Source: Methanobacterium sp.
GTDB lineage: Archaea > Methanobacteriota > Methanobacteria > Methanobacteriales > Methanobacteriaceae
NCBI GenBank assembly: GCA_021372715.1
Contig: JAJFTX010000203.1
Coordinates: 1-35,774, forward strand
Length of the DNA stretch: 35,774 nucleotides
Direction: 5' to 3'
The notes beneath the pieces are model-generated. The model was not told the DNA's origin. It did no database searches and saw nothing but the letters and a program-made list of their open reading frames with translations. The position numbers were made by a program, and so were the translations under genes. Position 1 is the stretch's first letter; every line of letters begins with the position of its first letter. This document shows positions 23,487 to 32,157 of the stretch, one piece after another.

Positions 23487-24887
23487 TTGAAGGATAAATG
23501 CGGAATTGTAGGTGCTTATTCCAATAGTAAATCAGTTGAAGTCTCTAGACAAATATACTATGCATTATATGCCTTGCAGCATAGGGGACAAGAATCTGCT
23601 GGTATCTCAACATACAATGGAAAGGATATGTCAACTTATCGTGGTATGGGGTTGGTATGTGATGTTTTTAGCAACGGAAACTTCGATGGTCTAGATGGAA
23701 ATAAGGGCATCGGCCATGTAAGATATTCAACCACAGGTAAATCGTTGATTGAAAACTCTCAACCATTTATAAGAGAATTTGATTCTGGAACAATTGCTAT
23801 AGCTCATAATGGGGATATAATCAATTCTATGGAGCTTAGAAGTGAATTGGAACTCGAAGGGCGTGAATTCTGCTCAACAACAGACTCTGAAGTAATATGT
23901 CATCTATTAACCCGTGAATACTCCCAAACCCAGGACATGATCAAGGCCATGCAAAACATATCCCATGATCTTATAGGTTCCTATTCACTGGTTATACTGA
24001 TAAATGGAGATCTGATGGTAGTTAGAGATCCCATGGGCATAAAACCACTTGCACTGGGGAAGAAGGATGATTTAATTATGGTAGCATCAGAAACCGTAGC
24101 TTTTGATGTAATCGGAGCCCAAAAGATCCGTGATGTAGAGCCTGGTGAAATAATTCTTATAAATAGTGAGATGAAAAGTTTTTCACTCCCTGAGAAAAGT
24201 AATGCTCCTCGTTCGCATTGTATGTTTGAATATGTTTATTTTGCCAGACCAGATAGTATATTAGATGGTAAAAATGTTTACGATGTAAGATTGAACATTG
24301 GGAAAGCTTTGTATAGGGAACATTCGGTAGAAGCCGATGCAGTAATGCCCGTACCGGACTCAGCCATCACAGCAGCGATAGGTTACTCCAGAGAATCAGG
24401 CCTTCCTTATGGTGAAGGGCTTATAAAGAACCGTTACATTGGTCGAACGTTTATAATGCCCACTCAAGAAGATAGAGAAACATCAGTAAGACTAAAAATG
24501 AATCCCATTAAGTCAGAACTGGAAGGTAAAAGGATAATTTTAGTGGATGACAGTATTGTAAGAGGAACCACCTCCCGAGCATTAGTCAATGTTTTAAGAG
24601 AAGCTGGAGTCAGTGAAATCCATTTAAGGATAGGGTGTCCGCCTATAATATCTCCTTGTTACTATGGAATAGCCATGGCTACAAAAAAAGAATTAGTTGC
24701 TTCTGATAAGAAAGTGAAAGAAATTGAAAAGATGTTGGGAGTGGATTCATTGGGTTATCTCAGCATTGAATCATTAATCAAGTGTATAGGATTAGAAAAA
24801 TCTCATTTATGCACGGGTTGCCTAACCGGTGAATATCCTACATCATTACCTAAAAATATTGAAGAATATGAGGCTAATAGGTGTTAA
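23487..24887 (+). CDS. purF: Amidophosphoribosyltransferase
   Basis: PurF makes phosphoribosylamine from PRPP and glutamine, the committed step of purine synthesis. The 466-residue protein carries a class II amidotransferase domain (CGIVGAYSNS with the catalytic Cys5 after a short MKDK propeptide, IGHVRYSTTG, AHNGDI) and a C-terminal phosphoribosyltransferase domain with the PRPP loop ILVDDSIVRGTTSRALV. Late cysteines (CPPIISPCYYG; LCTGCLTGEYP) match the Fe-S-cluster type of the family. The start is TTG 23487 with GGGAG eight bases upstream. A T7 tract follows at 24905-24911. purC, purS and purQ are elsewhere in this window. Confidence 0.97.
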   Translation: MKDKCGIVGAYSNSKSVEVSRQIYYALYALQHRGQESAGISTYNGKDMSTYRGMGLVCDVFSNGNFDGLDGNKGIGHVRYSTTGKSLIENSQPFIREFDSGTIAIAHNGDIINSMELRSELELEGREFCSTTDSEVICHLLTREYSQTQDMIKAMQNISHDLIGSYSLVILINGDLMVVRDPMGIKPLALGKKDDLIMVASETVAFDVIGAQKIRDVEPGEIILINSEMKSFSLPEKSNAPRSHCMFEYVYFARPDSILDGKNVYDVRLNIGKALYREHSVEADAVMPVPDSAITAAIGYSRESGLPYGEGLIKNRYIGRTFIMPTQEDRETSVRLKMNPIKSELEGKRIILVDDSIVRGTTSRALVNVLREAGVSEIHLRIGCPPIISPCYYGIAMATKKELVASDKKVKEIEKMLGVDSLGYLSIESLIKCIGLEKSHLCTGCLTGEYPTSLPKNIEEYEANRC

Positions 24888-24904
24888 TATAACGATGATT
24901 AATG

Positions 24905-24911
24905 TTTTTTT
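24905..24911 (+). terminator. T7 tract after purF
   Basis: Seven T on the coding strand 17 bases after the purF stop codon, a probable termination signal. Confidence 0.45.
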
Positions 24912-25019
24912 GGATTGAAATTTAAATAGGGCTGATTCATTTTATAAATAAATCATATTAAGTAGAATCATTTAAAACTTTATGAATCGATTTTTTTTAA
25001 CTAATAATGGGAATATAGG

Positions 25020-25625
25020 ATGAATACCAAAAAAAATGATATAAATATTGGTAGAAAACTATACACCGTAAAAGAAACCTACTGGATTTCTTATAATGGA
25101 TTACGCACTATTAAATACATGTTAAAGGCTAAAAGTAACTTACAGATGGATCAGAAATTCATCGAAAGGATAATGCTGGCGGTAACTGAAGTAAATAACT
25201 GTGCCATATGTTCCTATGCCCACAGCAAAAGAGCTCTGGAGAGTGGAATGACCAAGGAAGAAATCCATAAAATGTTAAAAGGAGTAATGGATGAAGTACC
25301 AGAAGAGGAATTAACCGCAGTTATGTTTGCCCAGCATTACGCAGATACCCGGGGAAGACCTACCAAAAAATCCTGGCAACGAATAGTAGAACTCTACGGT
25401 CTTTCCATATCAAAGGGTATATTGGGGGCTATTCGAACAATAATGATGGGAAATGCCTATGGGATACCCTGGAGTTCATTCATCAACAGACTGAGAGGTA
25501 AACCAGATCCAAGAAGCAGCCTGAAATACGAGTTAAGAATGATATTAGGTACCTTCTTATTCCCCCTATCATTTATCCATGCATTAGTTTCTCTTTTATT
25601 AAAAAAACCAATCATAGATTTTTAA
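25020..25625 (+). CDS. AhpD-like CMD-family protein with C-terminal membrane segment
   Basis: A 201-residue protein whose core keeps the full AhpD peroxidase pattern E57-x3-C61-x2-C64-x3-H68 (AVTEVNNCAICSYAHSKRAL), so a disulphide-based peroxidase or redox role is likely. Residues 100-140 give the second helical half (FAQHYADTRGRPTKKSWQRI). An unusual C-terminal hydrophobic stretch at about residues 172-193 (LGTFLFPLSFIHALVSLLL), flanked by Lys, would attach it to the membrane, which simple AhpD proteins lack. No strong ribosome site lies before the ATG (only GG two bases away). A U32-family gene follows 35 bases downstream. Confidence 0.83.
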   Translation: MNTKKNDINIGRKLYTVKETYWISYNGLRTIKYMLKAKSNLQMDQKFIERIMLAVTEVNNCAICSYAHSKRALESGMTKEEIHKMLKGVMDEVPEEELTAVMFAQHYADTRGRPTKKSWQRIVELYGLSISKGILGAIRTIMMGNAYGIPWSSFINRLRGKPDPRSSLKYELRMILGTFLFPLSFIHALVSLLLKKPIIDF

Positions 25626-25660
25626 AAAACACAAAAAAATAGAATTTGGTGATAAAAATA

Positions 25661-26866
25661 GTGGAATTACTTTCTTCAACTCGGGATTTTGCATCACTTA
25701 ACGCTGCCATTTCTAATGGAGCAGATTCAGTTTATCTGGGGATTAATGGATACAATCTAAGAGCTAATGTCCCCCAGTTTCATTTAGATCAATTAAAATC
25801 TGCAGTGAAGCTTTGTCATGATTCTGAAGTCAAGTTATATGTCTGCACAAACACCATAATGAAGGATGAGGACTTGAAATCTTTAAAGGAAATAATGACC
25901 ATCATCAAATCATTTGAAGCTGATGCAATCATAGCTTCTGATCTGGGAGTGCTTAATATTGCCCGAGAAAATGATATTGAGGTGCATATGAGTGTTCAGG
26001 CAAACATCTCAAACTTAGAGTCCTTAAAACTCTTGAAAGAATGGGGTGTAAATCGGGTTATACTATCCCGTGAACTCTCCTTGGATGAAATAAAAAAGAT
26101 CAAGGCGAAAAGTCCCTTAGAAGTTGAAGTTTTCATTCATGGTGCCATGTGCATGGCTATATCTGGCAGGTGCTTTTTAAGTTCCCATCTTTATAATAAA
26201 AATGCTAACTGTGGAGAATGCCTTCAACCATGTCGTGAAAACTGGAAACTGGTATCTGCAGATCAAACTAATCCTGATTCTATTCGCCAAATCGAAATTA
26301 ATCAGGAAGAAGATATATCCTATTTATTAAGTCCTAGAGACCTATGCATGATCGAACATATTCCAGAACTTATAGAAACAGGCATAGATGCTTTTAAAAT
26401 AGAGGGAAGGGCCAGATCCGCTGATTATGTGGCAACGGTAACCAGAACATACCGGGAAGCTATTGATAAATGCTATAATAATGAATGGGAATTAAACCCA
26501 GAATGGTTAACTGGGCTTAAAAAAGTGTTCAACAGAGGTTTTGACACAGGATTTTACTATAGAAAGCCTTACAGGATCAGTAAATATAATGAGGCAACCC
26601 ATATTAAAAAGGATGTGGGTGAGGTTACTAATTACTATAATAATGTGTCTGCAGCAGAAATAAGGTTATGGGACCACCTTAAAATTGGGGATGAAATAAT
26701 TATTGAAGGTAAAACAACTGGTTCATTTACACAATTGGTGGAATCTATGCAGATTCATCATAATAAGGTTACTGAAGCTAAAAGGGATCAAAATGTGGCA
26801 ATATTAGTTGAAAACAAAGTACGGCCCAATGATATTGTTTATAAAAGAATAGATAAGAAAAAATAG
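25661..26866 (+). CDS. Peptidase U32 family protein
   Basis: A 401-residue U32-fold protein. Bacterial U32 members act in tRNA or rRNA hydroxylation, ubiquinone synthesis or collagen breakdown; the archaeal members are mostly uncharacterised. Typical features are the start ELLSSTRDFASLNAAISNGA, an AIIASDLGVLNIARE stretch, VHMSVQANISN, and a Cys-rich HGAMCMAISGRCFLSSHL ... NCGECLQPCRENW element that may bind a metal or Fe-S cluster. I choose GTG 25661: GGTGAT at 25648-25653 precedes it by seven bases, while the earlier in-frame TTG 25646 overlaps that site. It converges with the MFS gene. Confidence 0.87.
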   Translation: MELLSSTRDFASLNAAISNGADSVYLGINGYNLRANVPQFHLDQLKSAVKLCHDSEVKLYVCTNTIMKDEDLKSLKEIMTIIKSFEADAIIASDLGVLNIARENDIEVHMSVQANISNLESLKLLKEWGVNRVILSRELSLDEIKKIKAKSPLEVEVFIHGAMCMAISGRCFLSSHLYNKNANCGECLQPCRENWKLVSADQTNPDSIRQIEINQEEDISYLLSPRDLCMIEHIPELIETGIDAFKIEGRARSADYVATVTRTYREAIDKCYNNEWELNPEWLTGLKKVFNRGFDTGFYYRKPYRISKYNEATHIKKDVGEVTNYYNNVSAAEIRLWDHLKIGDEIIIEGKTTGSFTQLVESMQIHHNKVTEAKRDQNVAILVENKVRPNDIVYKRIDKKK

Positions 26867-26881
26867 TTAAATATTTTATTT

Positions 26882-28366
26882 TTATCCTATTTTCACGTTT
26901 TCAACAATTTCATCATTAACACCCTGTTTTGATTCACCGTTATCTAAAACTATTTCTTTAAGGAAAAAAGCTAAAATGATACCTGTAAATGCGATTATTA
27001 TCGCTACCATAAATACATTCTGGATTGAAATAGCCAATATCTCTTTTTGCCCTAAATTCATTTGGTTTAAACTGATTATTGTGGAATTCATCACGTATCC
27101 AAATACAGGAATTGCTACGGTTGCACCTACATTCCTGAAGAACTGCATAGCAGCTGTGGTGATCCCTATCTCTTTAAATGTAAAAGCATTCTGTACACTT
27201 ATAGTGAATACAGTGTACATCATTCCACTTCCTAAACCAAGAACTGTGGAATAGATCAACAGCTGATATGGTGATGTATTTACATTCATTGTAGCAAGGA
27301 GAACAATTCCAATTGCAGTAATTATAAATTCAATTATAGCCAGTTTTTTATATTTTCCAGTTCTAGATATGATTTGTCCAGCTATGTTTGATGATATGGT
27401 AAGACTTATTAACATGGGAATCATTAGTAATCCTGAATTTGTAGCGCTTAATCCCATAATGTTTTGTGCAAATAAGGGAACATAGATTACTCCACTAAAC
27501 ATAAGAGCGCTTGCTAGGAAATTTTCCACAGATGAAATGGTGAATATGGGATTATTAAATAGTTTAAGAGGTAAAATAGGTTCTACCGCTTTTTTCTCAA
27601 CTAGAATAAATATTAACAACATCAATGCTGAAAAGACAAATAATCCAATTATTTCTATTAAAGGATAATTATTCAGATCCCTGGCCAGGGTCAATGCCAG
27701 GAAAAGCCCGCTTAATGCTACTGTAAATGTCAAAATTCCATAATAATCGATAACTTCTTTTATATCCTTTAATTTAAAATTGGGAAGTGAATACATCAAG
27801 GTGGTCACCGCTACTATACCAATAGGTATATTAACAAAGAATATCCATCTCCAACCCAGTGTATCGGTGATTATTCCTCCTAATATCGGTCCCAGTACAC
27901 TGGAAATTCCAAATACAGATGCCAGGATTCCCATATATTTACCTCTTTCCCTTGGGCTGAAGATCTCTCCAACCAATATGAAGGGGAGTGATATTAATAT
28001 TCCTCCACCTATTCCTTGTATACCTCTGAAGATTATTAATTCGAAGATGTTGGTTGCAAAACCACATAGAACTGAAGATATGATGAAGGTTATGATACCA
28101 AATATTAGAATTTTTTTTCTACCGTAAATATCTGATAACTTTCCAAAAAGTATTATGGAAATGGTTGAAGTTAGCATATATGCAGTGAACGGCCATACGT
28201 AGTATTCCATTCCTTGCAGGTTGTTGATAATTTGTGGCATGGCTGTGCTGATAATAGAGTTGTCCAATGCAGCCACCAGAAGTCCTACCATCAATCCAGC
28301 CATAATCATGATGATATTATTTTTTTTAAGGTGGTAATGGCTTTTATATGGATTCATATTAATCAT
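26882..28366 (-). CDS. MFS transporter, DHA2 (14-helix drug:H+ antiporter) family
   Basis: A 494-residue polytopic membrane protein of the EmrB/QacA type with about 14 helices. It shows the DHA2 motif ALDNSIISTAMPQI in helix 1, the MFS motif A GKLSDIYGRKKILIFG in the loop after helix 2, the RGIQGIGGGI helix and a VLGPILGGIIT motif C typical of exporters. Its ATG overlaps the marR stop codon (ATGA at 28363-28366), so the two genes are translated together and the exporter is almost surely under MarR control. Substrates are unknown; toxic hydrophobic compounds are likely. Confidence 0.93.
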   Translation of the reverse strand: MINMNPYKSHYHLKKNNIIMIMAGLMVGLLVAALDNSIISTAMPQIINNLQGMEYYVWPFTAYMLTSTISIILFGKLSDIYGRKKILIFGIITFIISSVLCGFATNIFELIIFRGIQGIGGGILISLPFILVGEIFSPRERGKYMGILASVFGISSVLGPILGGIITDTLGWRWIFFVNIPIGIVAVTTLMYSLPNFKLKDIKEVIDYYGILTFTVALSGLFLALTLARDLNNYPLIEIIGLFVFSALMLLIFILVEKKAVEPILPLKLFNNPIFTISSVENFLASALMFSGVIYVPLFAQNIMGLSATNSGLLMIPMLISLTISSNIAGQIISRTGKYKKLAIIEFIITAIGIVLLATMNVNTSPYQLLIYSTVLGLGSGMMYTVFTISVQNAFTFKEIGITTAAMQFFRNVGATVAIPVFGYVMNSTIISLNQMNLGQKEILAISIQNVFMVAIIIAFTGIILAFFLKEIVLDNGESKQGVNDEIVENVKIG

Positions 28367-28821
28367 TTTGAAATTTTTATAGCTGCTTCTTTGATCTTTT
28401 CAAGAGAATCATAGAGTTTTTTAAGGTCTTTTTCATCAAAATTCGATAGATTTTCCTTAATATTCTTTTCTACGGCTTCTCGTGCATCATATAAGAATTT
28501 TTTTCCTTCTTCGGTTATTTCTATATAGACTACTCTTCTATCGTGCTGGCTTCTTGTTCTTTTTACCATTTTTTCTTGTACTAATTTATCAATCAAAGGA
28601 GTCATATTAGGTTTAGAAATATACAGTTTTTCACCGGCTTCTGATGTGGATAATGGGCCTGTGTTTAATAATAGGCCTATAATCTGATAATATCCTTCAC
28701 TTTTACAATATTTGGAGTTAACTTGGTTTATTGAAGTTTTTATTCTCCTGTAGAAAAGGGGGTAGTATATCAGGAGATTATCTACCAGTGTTTTAAATTC
28801 TTGGTCATTCATTTTGATCAA
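28363..28821 (-). CDS. MarR family transcriptional regulator
   Basis: A 152-residue winged-helix repressor. The middle has the MarR DNA-binding unit: LLNTGPLSTSEAGEKLYISK (helix-turn-helix) and the wing MVKRTRSQHDRRVVYIEITE with its conserved Asp-Arg-Arg. N- and C-terminal helices form the dimer. It is the first gene of an operon with the MFS exporter. A long inverted repeat at 28829-28860, just before its start and over the expected promoter, is a good candidate operator for autoregulation. Confidence 0.93.
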   Translation of the reverse strand: MIKMNDQEFKTLVDNLLIYYPLFYRRIKTSINQVNSKYCKSEGYYQIIGLLLNTGPLSTSEAGEKLYISKPNMTPLIDKLVQEKMVKRTRSQHDRRVVYIEITEEGKKFLYDAREAVEKNIKENLSNFDEKDLKKLYDSLEKIKEAAIKISK

Positions 28822-28828
28822 CTAATTG

Positions 28829-28860
28829 GTTATATATTTTAATTATTATTAAAATATAAC
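28829..28860. promoter_or_regulatory. Inverted repeat, candidate MarR operator
   Basis: GTTATATATTTTAAT (28829-28843) and ATTAAAATATAAC (28848-28860) are near-perfect inverted arms differing only by a two-base insertion, with a TATT spacer. They lie 8 to 39 bases upstream of marR and overlap the TATA-like promoter, a position suited to autorepression. Confidence 0.55.
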
Positions 28861-28982
28861 TATTATGGATTTAAAACTTTCCCTAATTTGGATAAATAAA
28901 AAAAATTCATAATGAGCTATCAAAATTAATTAATGAAAAGATATAGAACTAATAAAGATTCATATAAAATTTAGGTGGTAAA

Positions 28983-29462
28983 ATGATAAAGGTCAAAGAT
29001 GCAATGGAAAGAAATATCATAAAATTTCATGCAGATGATAAAATAAGTGACGTAGCACAGATATTAAGGGATAATAAAATCAGCGGAGCGCCTATAGTTG
29101 ATGATAATTTAAAAGTGATAGGAATAATAAGTGAAGGAGACATAATGAGACTTTTAGAGGTCCACTCTCCTCGTTTAAATCTCATCTTACCCTCCCCCCT
29201 TGACCTGATAGAGCTTCCCATAAGAATGAAATATGAGATGGATGAAATAGCTGAAGATATGAACAGAGCCGCATCAGTACTGATCGGGGAGATAATGACC
29301 AAAAAAGTGTTCACCATCAAAGCAGAAGACGATATTTCCGACGCAGCCCAGTTTATGGACACCCACAGCGTGAACAGACTTCCAGTGGTTGATGAAGAAG
29401 GTAAATTAATAGGTATCGTAACCAGAGGAGATATTATAAGCGCCATGGTGAGAATGGGATGA
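28983..29462 (+). CDS. CBS-domain pair protein
   Basis: A 159-residue protein made almost only of two CBS motifs: residues 1-60 (MIKVKDAMERNIIKFHADDK ... GIISEGDIMRLLE) and residues 100-158 (GEIMTKKVFTIKAEDDISDA ... GIVTRGDIISAMV). A charged linker of about 40 residues joins them. CBS pairs bind adenine nucleotides, SAM or metals and act as energy or ligand sensors. The stop codon overlaps the start of the NifH-like gene (ATGA, 29459-29462), so the two products are made together, which suggests that this protein senses or adjusts the reductase. AGGTGG precedes the ATG. Confidence 0.9.
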   Translation: MIKVKDAMERNIIKFHADDKISDVAQILRDNKISGAPIVDDNLKVIGIISEGDIMRLLEVHSPRLNLILPSPLDLIELPIRMKYEMDEIAEDMNRAASVLIGEIMTKKVFTIKAEDDISDAAQFMDTHSVNRLPVVDEEGKLIGIVTRGDIISAMVRMG

Positions 29463-30259
29463 GCAAAACCAAGCGCATAGCAATTTATGGTAAGGGAGGA
29501 ATAGGTAAGTCCACCATAGTCTCCAACATAGCAGCAGCCTATTCAAATGAGCATAAGGTCCTGGTTATCGGCTGCGACCCCAAGGCAGACACCACCCGCA
29601 CATTAGTGGGAAAAAGAATACCTACAATTCTGGATGTGGTCAGAAAAAAGGACATAGACACTGAAGAAATAGTTTACAAGGGCTTCAATGGTGTTAAATG
29701 TGTGGAAAGCGGAGGTCCGGAACCGGGTGTAGGTTGTGCTGGAAGGGGAGTGATAGTGGCCATGAATTATCTAGATAAACTGGAAACATTCTCAGACGAA
29801 CTGGATGTAATAATCTACGATGTACTGGGAGATGTGGTTTGCGGTGGATTCGCAGTTCCCCTGAGAGAAGATTTTGCAGATGAAGTATACATAGTAACTT
29901 CAGGAGAATACATGGCATTATATGCGGCTAATAATATTTCAAAGGGTATTAAAAAGCTTAAAAGTAACTTTGGAGGAATCATCTGCAACTGCCGTGGAAT
30001 AGAAAATGAACTGGATATAGTAAACTCATTTGCAGAAAAAATAGGTAGCAGGGTAATAGGAATCATACCCCGTAGTAAACTGGTTCAAAAAAGCGAAATC
30101 GATGCAAAAACAGTAATTGAGAAATATCCTGATTCTAAACAGGCAGAACTATATCAAGAATTAGCATATAATATTTATCAAAATAAAGTATTTGTCATCC
30201 CTCAACCAATGGATGTAGAAGAATTCGATGAATTCTTCAGAGAATTTCAAGAATTATAG
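29459..30259 (+). CDS. cfbC: NifH-like Fe protein, probable Ni-sirohydrochlorin a,c-diamide reductive cyclase reductase
   Basis: A 266-residue NifH homologue. It has the P-loop GKGGIGKST (residues 11-19), switch-type GCDPKADTTR, and Cys93 (GVGCAGRGV) and Cys128 (GDVVCGGFAVP), which match the two cysteines per subunit that hold the shared [4Fe-4S] cluster of nitrogenase Fe protein. No nif genes are near. In methanogens without a nif context, such NifH homologues are usually CfbC, the ATP-dependent electron donor to CfbD in coenzyme F430 synthesis. The CfbC assignment is inferred from family and organism; a different NifH-like reductase remains possible. Two T-runs follow the gene. Confidence 0.75.
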   Translation: MSKTKRIAIYGKGGIGKSTIVSNIAAAYSNEHKVLVIGCDPKADTTRTLVGKRIPTILDVVRKKDIDTEEIVYKGFNGVKCVESGGPEPGVGCAGRGVIVAMNYLDKLETFSDELDVIIYDVLGDVVCGGFAVPLREDFADEVYIVTSGEYMALYAANNISKGIKKLKSNFGGIICNCRGIENELDIVNSFAEKIGSRVIGIIPRSKLVQKSEIDAKTVIEKYPDSKQAELYQELAYNIYQNKVFVIPQPMDVEEFDEFFREFQEL

Positions 30260-30301
30260 AATGATTTTATTTTATTAGATAAAGATAAATAAAATTCCTT
30301 A

Positions 30302-30337
30302 TTTTTTTAAAAAAGAATGAATTAATTTCTTTTTTTT
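30302..30337. terminator. Bidirectional T/A-tract terminator
   Basis: T7 (30302-30308) abuts A6 (30309-30314) and a T8 run follows at 30330-30337. The T-runs serve the cfbC-like gene on the plus strand; the A6 gives T6 for the convergent GIY-YIG gene on the minus strand. Confidence 0.5.
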
Positions 30338-30356
30338 AGTATAGATTATCTATAAT

Positions 30357-30800
30357 TCAGGTTTTATATCTTTGTGGATGTAAACCTAGTTCTTTAAAGG
30401 ATTTTAAACAGGTTTCTTCTAGTTTAGAATATTCATTAAAGAAAAAAAGATGGGAATCACATTTACAATCAGAACATCCGAAATTAAGTATACTTTTACC
30501 TTGATCTGCAATTTTATCCGCTAATTCACATTCAAATCTATCATCATTAAGGGCATATATAATTGTAACAATTTTGGTGTTTTTATGGGCTAGAAAATAG
30601 TCAACATGCCAGTATAATTTTTTATCTTCCCTCAGATGTCTATCTAATCGTCCTTTAAGGGAATTGAGGGCGGAACCTATATAGGCGTAGTATCCTTTTT
30701 TAAATTCAACAATTCCCAAACTACCAATTCTAATAGAAGATGTTTCATCTAATTCAAATAACAGGCAATAGGTGCCCTTTAAAATTTTCTTCCCTGACAT
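30357..30800 (-). CDS. GIY-YIG nuclease-family protein (DUF123)
   Basis: A 147-residue stand-alone DUF123 protein. The GIY-YIG core appears as GTYCLLFELD and GYYAYIGSALNSLKGRLDRH, with the second Tyr-Ile-Gly and the following Arg-His positions, then the HVDYFLAHKNTKI segment. A cysteine group CSDCKCDSHLF lies near residues 108-118 and may bind zinc. In some organisms this domain is fused to endonuclease III, suggesting DNA repair, but activity of the stand-alone archaeal form is not established. AAGGTC precedes the ATG. The gene is divergent from DUF371. Confidence 0.87.
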   Translation of the reverse strand: MSGKKILKGTYCLLFELDETSSIRIGSLGIVEFKKGYYAYIGSALNSLKGRLDRHLREDKKLYWHVDYFLAHKNTKIVTIIYALNDDRFECELADKIADQGKSILNFGCSDCKCDSHLFFFNEYSKLEETCLKSFKELGLHPQRYKT

Positions 30801-30933
30801 TTACTGACCTTTAATTATGAATACTATTATAAAATATAATTCATAGAATGATATAAATAATTCTAGAAATACAACATCAACTCTTATTGTTCAAAAATAA
30901 AGGTTAATAACAATTTTATATTAAGTGAAAGCC

Positions 30934-31347
30934 ATGAAATACTCTTTTACAACCAAAGGACATAAAAACGTCACTTCCAAACATAAAACCACCTTCGAAT
31001 TTACCAAAGATAAGGATATAGGAAAAGCTGCAGATTGCATTATAGGAGTCTCGAGTAAGGTTAATTTAACTGATATTCCACAGAAACTTCGAAATGCAAT
31101 AAAAGATGATAAGAGCATCATCACCATCCATCTGGAAACAGAAAATGCCGATGATAAAATTATAGGATACGGACATCCTGATCTTACACTGGATCATCCT
31201 ACAGACATGGTATGCCGAAAAAGTGAATATACATGCAGTAGGACCTTGATGATAAAGGCAGACAAAGCAGCAGTGGATCTTAAAAGGGAGTTAATTGAAG
31301 ATTTAAAGGAAGATAAGGCTTTAAAAGTTACAATAATCGTAGAATAA
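30934..31347 (+). CDS. DUF371 family protein
   Basis: A 137-residue conserved archaeal protein recognised as DUF371; function unknown. It opens KYSFTTKGHKNVTSKHKTTF and contains DCIIGVSSKVNLTDIPQKLR, GYGHPDLTLDHPTDMV and a final CSRTLMIKADKAAVDLKREL helix with a strand at the end. The mix of conserved Gly-His, Cys and Asp could form a small binding site. I prefer ATG 30934, five bases after a GTGA site; an in-frame GTG at 30925 is the first codon of that site and would add three residues. Confidence 0.85.
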   Translation: MKYSFTTKGHKNVTSKHKTTFEFTKDKDIGKAADCIIGVSSKVNLTDIPQKLRNAIKDDKSIITIHLETENADDKIIGYGHPDLTLDHPTDMVCRKSEYTCSRTLMIKADKAAVDLKRELIEDLKEDKALKVTIIVE

Positions 31348-31414
31348 AAAATACAAGTAATGAAATTATGGGATTAATTAGATAAATATCTAGAAAATTT
31401 AAAAAGGATATAAA

Positions 31415-31846
31415 TTAGATATAAACTCCACAACCAACTAGATAGGTCTGATTTTGGTATTTAGCAGGTTTAATATATGTTATTTTTGTAGAAGGTAATT
31501 TAGAGCCTGGTTTGGGCCATTGGTATTCTACCCATCCTCCACCATTTTTCGCTGTTTGAATGAACAGCATACCGATGTTTTTGCCATTTATATCTTTTAG
31601 ATCAGTCATATTCTGACCTATACCACTCTGATCCGGGGGATAAACCACTCTTATACCATCCATACGCCAGACAAATATGTAAGTGTCTCCCTGATACCAG
31701 ATTGGGCTGTTGAATTCTTGAAATGCAGCTTCACCTTTAGACTGGATCTGATCTACTGCCCGGTCAACCAATAAAGTTATATTTTGTTTTTGTTTATTGA
31801 TAACTTGTTGTTCCTGAATAACTGCGACTGCAGCTACTAAAATCAT
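31415..31846 (-). CDS. Cache-domain extracellular sensor-like protein, N terminus uncertain
   Basis: A single Cache domain protein (143 residues from ATG 31846): QSKGEAAFQEFNSPIWYQGD, YIFVWRMDGIRVVYPPDQSG, LKDINGKNIGMLFIQTAKNG and GGWVEYQWPKPGS are the ligand-domain strands. No histidine kinase, HAMP or methyl-acceptor part follows, so it would be an exported binding protein. The ATG starts in the middle of a hydrophobic helix; the upstream in-frame codons give INKKLVLGIIL but no ATG, GTG or TTG. An ATG at 31892 in another frame would join it if one A were lost from an A6 run (31868-31873). The true start is therefore unclear. Confidence 0.75.
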   Translation of the reverse strand: MILVAAVAVIQEQQVINKQKQNITLLVDRAVDQIQSKGEAAFQEFNSPIWYQGDTYIFVWRMDGIRVVYPPDQSGIGQNMTDLKDINGKNIGMLFIQTAKNGGGWVEYQWPKPGSKLPSTKITYIKPAKYQNQTYLVGCGVYI

Positions 31847-31972
31847 TAAAATTATGCCTAAAACTAATTTTTTGTTTATTTAAATCCCCCATGGCATATT
31901 CTAATTAAAAAAAGTCTGAATTTAATTCTTTTATAGTATATGCATCTATAATATCAGTTTTCTATTATTTCA

Positions 31973-32061
<89 letters not shown>

Positions 32062-32157
32062 GTCGCTAATCAGCAATTGAAAATTACCATTAAGCATACA
32101 GACATCTTTATCTCTCGGTATTTAAATCTTGTCCTCATCCATTTATAGAGTCAGAAC

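Noticed and set aside
27780..28127. A 115-codon plus-strand frame opposite the MFS exporter
   Set aside because: Antisense to conserved MFS motifs; Pro/Ile-rich shadow composition.
29027..29446. A 139-codon minus-strand frame opposite the CBS gene
   Set aside because: Mirror of the two CBS repeats; Ser/Ile-rich shadow without its own ribosome site.
29459..30259. Nitrogenase Fe protein gene nifH (nitrogen fixation locus)
   Set aside because: No nifD, nifK, nifE or glnB-like genes are nearby, and the neighbour is a CBS protein; a CfbC-type role is more likely.
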